From positions 1 to 34,545 of the forward strand of contig CAJTOZ010000029.1 in NCBI GenBank assembly GCA_910578095.1: a DNA stretch of 34,545 bases. Reading direction: 5' to 3'. Each line of letters opens with the position of its first letter. Positions within the stretch are counted from its first letter, which is position 1. Source of the DNA: an uncultured Muribaculaceae bacterium (lineage in GTDB: Bacteria; Bacteroidota; Bacteroidia; Bacteroidales; Muribaculaceae). Below the pieces are notes generated by a model. That model was given only the letters and a program-made list of their open reading frames with translations, did no database searches and was not told the DNA's origin. The translations under genes and the position numbers were made by a program. This document shows positions 32,940-34,545 of this stretch, piece by piece.

Positions 32940-32971
32940 TTTGGCCACCACAAAAAAAAGACTTACCTTTG
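32940..32971 (+). promoter_or_regulatory. Promoter of tRNA-Ala
   Basis: TTTG (32940-32943) and TACCTTTG (32964-32971) are separated by exactly 20 nt, a full match to the Bacteroidetes consensus. The tRNA begins 13 nt after the -7 box. Confidence 0.85.
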
Positions 32972-32983
32972 CAACGCAAAACC

Positions 32984-33057
32984 GGGGTATTAGCTCATCT
33001 GGCTAGAGCGCGACACTGGCAGTGTCGAGGTGAGCGGTTCGAGTCCGCTATACTCCA
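32984..33057 (+). tRNA. tRNA-Ala(GGC)
   Basis: A 74-nt cloverleaf. The acceptor stem GGGGTAT pairs with ATACTCC and includes the G3-U70 wobble that identifies alanine tRNAs. D arm GCTC/GAGC, anticodon stem CGACA/TGTCG with loop CTGGCAG (anticodon GGC), T arm AGCGG/CCGCT with loop TTCGAGT. The discriminator is A. The 3' CCA is not encoded and must be added. A consensus promoter and a hairpin terminator flank it, so it is a single transcription unit. Confidence 0.95.
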
Positions 33058-33061
33058 CAAC

Positions 33062-33094
33062 AAAAACGCCGGCTACATTGTGGCCGGCGTTTTT
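33062..33094. terminator. Bidirectional intrinsic terminator between tRNA-Ala and the MscS-family gene
   Basis: AAAAACGCCGGC (33062-33073) pairs perfectly with GCCGGCGTTTTT (33083-33094), giving a stem followed by T-runs on both strands. It should end the tRNA transcript and also the convergent minus-strand channel gene, which stops at 33126. Confidence 0.88.
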
Positions 33095-33125
33095 GTGTAT
33101 TGTGCTGATACTTGTACCTGAAATA

Positions 33126-34424
33126 TCAGGCTTGCTTTGCGGGAGCGTCGGAGGCGATATCGAGGGTTGTGCTCGAATGCATCACGAGGCCGAAATCGGG
33201 GAGGACGGTGGCCAGATGCTCGAGAATGGCGCTGTAGATACCTTCGTAGGCCACCCACTCGGAAGTGCATGCGAAGCAATAGATCTGCAGCACATAGCCG
33301 TCGGCGGTGAGAGGCTTCTGGTTCACCATTATCATCTGGTCCTTGCTCAGGTGTTCGTTGTTTTTAAGATAAGTGGTAGCATAGGCGCGGAAGAGGCCGA
33401 GGTTGGTCTCGGTGGTGCCGTTCACCACATAGTTGCCGTTGTCGCATATCCAGCCGTCGCCCGTCTTGGCCGCGCGGTCGAGGAAGTCCTGTATGGCCGG
33501 ATAGCGTTTGGCCAGTGACGCCGCGAGGTCGGCACCGGCGGGCACTACGGAGCCGGCATTGATTATGATGTCGAACATGATACGGCGCGAGCCGGTGTCC
33601 TGCATGGCGCGATAGTTCTGGAACCCCTTGCTGACGAGTTCGTAGGGGGGCACCATTATCAGGGTGTTGTCGAAGTTGCGTATCTTGACGGTGGACAGCG
33701 ACACATCCTCCACGTTGCCATCGGCGAGAGTGCCGGGCACGCATATCCAGTCGCCCACATGAAGCATGTCGTTCTCGCTCATCTGTATGCCGGCCACAAA
33801 GCCGAGGATACTGTCCTTGAATATCAGCATCAGGGCGGCGGCGAAAGCTGTGAGGCCTGCAAGAAGCGCTCCGGGAGATTTGTCGACGATGACCGACACG
33901 GCCACTATGGCCACCACTATCCACAGGATACCCAGAACGATGTTGAGCACTCCCTGCAGTGGCAGATTGCGCTTGTTGCGGCGCAGGTTTATCTGCTGGA
34001 ACACAAATTGCAACACAGCGGCCACGCCATAGGCGAGAGCGATGATGGCATACACGAGCACAAGCTTGTTGATGATGTGCATCCAGCTGCTGTCGGTGTC
34101 GAAAGCGAAGGGCACCATGCCCATGAACACAAGCGGCGGAATGAAGTGGGAACACTTCTGGATGACACGCTGCTGCAGGATTTCACGGCCCACTTCGCCG
34201 TCGCGCAGCCGCACGATCTTGCGCACGGCCCACACCACGGCGTAACGCACCGCGAGCCCGACGCCGATGGCTATGCCCATTATGATGATAAGATACACTA
34301 TCTGCTCGAGCGCGGGGAAACGGGTGAGACCGCAGCTGTCGAGCAACTTGTCGATATGGCCGACAAGCCATACAGCCACTTTGTGGGAGGGAATGAGATT
34401 TGCTGTAAGCATGGTATGATGCAT
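33126..34424 (-). CDS. MscS-family mechanosensitive channel (YbdG-like)
   Basis: A 432-residue inner-membrane channel that opens under membrane tension to release solutes. Several hydrophobic segments (about 40-68, 95-110, 120-145, 160-185) precede the pore-type helix and the MscS beta-domain (SPGALLAGLTAFAAALMLIFKDSILGFVAGIQM, then DMLHVGDWICVPG, GNVEDVSLSTVKIRNFDNTLIMVPPYELVSKGFQNY). A C-terminal alpha/beta domain follows, with a family-like insertion around 300-350 and an EQ-type LQIYCFACTSEW. Its length matches YbdG/MscM rather than the short MscS. ATG codons at 34424 and 34412 are both possible. It ends at the bidirectional terminator. No neighbour suggests a special role. Confidence 0.9.
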   Translation of the reverse strand: MHHTMLTANLIPSHKVAVWLVGHIDKLLDSCGLTRFPALEQIVYLIIIMGIAIGVGLAVRYAVVWAVRKIVRLRDGEVGREILQQRVIQKCSHFIPPLVFMGMVPFAFDTDSSWMHIINKLVLVYAIIALAYGVAAVLQFVFQQINLRRNKRNLPLQGVLNIVLGILWIVVAIVAVSVIVDKSPGALLAGLTAFAAALMLIFKDSILGFVAGIQMSENDMLHVGDWICVPGTLADGNVEDVSLSTVKIRNFDNTLIMVPPYELVSKGFQNYRAMQDTGSRRIMFDIIINAGSVVPAGADLAASLAKRYPAIQDFLDRAAKTGDGWICDNGNYVVNGTTETNLGLFRAYATTYLKNNEHLSKDQMIMVNQKPLTADGYVLQIYCFACTSEWVAYEGIYSAILEHLATVLPDFGLVMHSSTTLDIASDAPAKQA

Positions 34425-34545
34425 ATAGATGAATTTCTTGGAGACTGATTGAGAACTCTTACATTATTAACCTCCCCGGTGCATATAATGTTTCGTAGTT
34501 TCAGAAACGAAGTGCAAAAAGTTTCGACTGAATAGCCCACATGTT

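Noticed and set aside
1..34545. CRISPR array, prophage, insertion sequence, integrase or biosynthetic gene cluster
   Set aside because: No evenly spaced direct repeats, transposase or integrase motifs, phage proteins or multi-enzyme synthases were found on either strand.

Overview
The window looks like a chromosomal segment of a high-GC gut Bacteroidales bacterium. The evidence is a SusC/SusD pair, Bacteroidetes-type promoters (a TAnnTTTG -7 box, sometimes with a TTTG-like -33 box about 20 nt upstream), lipoproteins with short lipoboxes, and near absence of useful Shine-Dalgarno sequences. A Muribaculaceae- or Alistipes-like source is a guess. No phage, insertion sequence, CRISPR array or rRNA was seen. 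Coding density is high. Very long open frames antisense to real genes are by-products of the GC-rich codon usage.

Layout. (1) 1-2477: a repeat-like non-coding end, a sugar-type nucleotidyltransferase, a small membrane protein and the tRNA-modification enzyme TcdA. (2) 2531-12627, minus strand: a compact polysaccharide utilisation locus, read from high to low coordinates as a DUF6377-type membrane regulator, SusC, SusD, a GH30 glycosidase lipoprotein and a surface glycan-binding lipoprotein with two tandem repeat units. The order SusC-SusD-GH30-binding protein matches, from memory, the fungal beta-1,6-glucan locus of Bacteroides thetaiotaomicron (BT3310-BT3313). (3) 12719-18748, minus strand: a CMP-nonulosonate-type cytidylyltransferase and a CBS-domain nucleotidyltransferase, followed by the housekeeping genes obg, prmC, recX and bcp and a thioredoxin-fold lipoprotein without a CXXC pair. 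(4) 18772-21348: a small lipoprotein with its own promoter and terminator, then ahpC-ahpF on the opposite strand. (5) 21601-28253, plus strand: pheT, a YebC-family protein, a lysophospholipid-type acyltransferase, a receiver-less sigma-54 activator, lptE and a TPR-like protein. (6) 28243-32791, minus strand: a NamZ-like (DUF1343/GH171) lipoprotein, a sodium:solute symporter and a WYL regulator, tightly packed, then an EamA transporter. I read the first three as a likely N-acetylmuramic acid scavenging operon. (7) 32940-34545: tRNA-Ala(GGC) with a textbook Bacteroidetes promoter, a bidirectional terminator and an MscS-family channel.

How the genes work together. The PUL encodes surface capture (binding protein, SusD), surface cleavage (GH30), TonB-dependent import (SusC) and an adjacent regulator. 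The NamZ cluster would cut terminal MurNAc from peptidoglycan fragments and import it. The two nucleotidyltransferases at 16889-18748 suggest activation of a legionaminic-acid-like sugar whose remaining pathway lies elsewhere. Most remaining genes are housekeeping. I see no wholly unfamiliar system. The best leads are the receptor/regulator arrangement of the PUL, the NamZ-symporter-WYL operon, the isolated nonulosonate pair, a set of promoters placed almost on top of start codons, and several unexplained inverted repeats.
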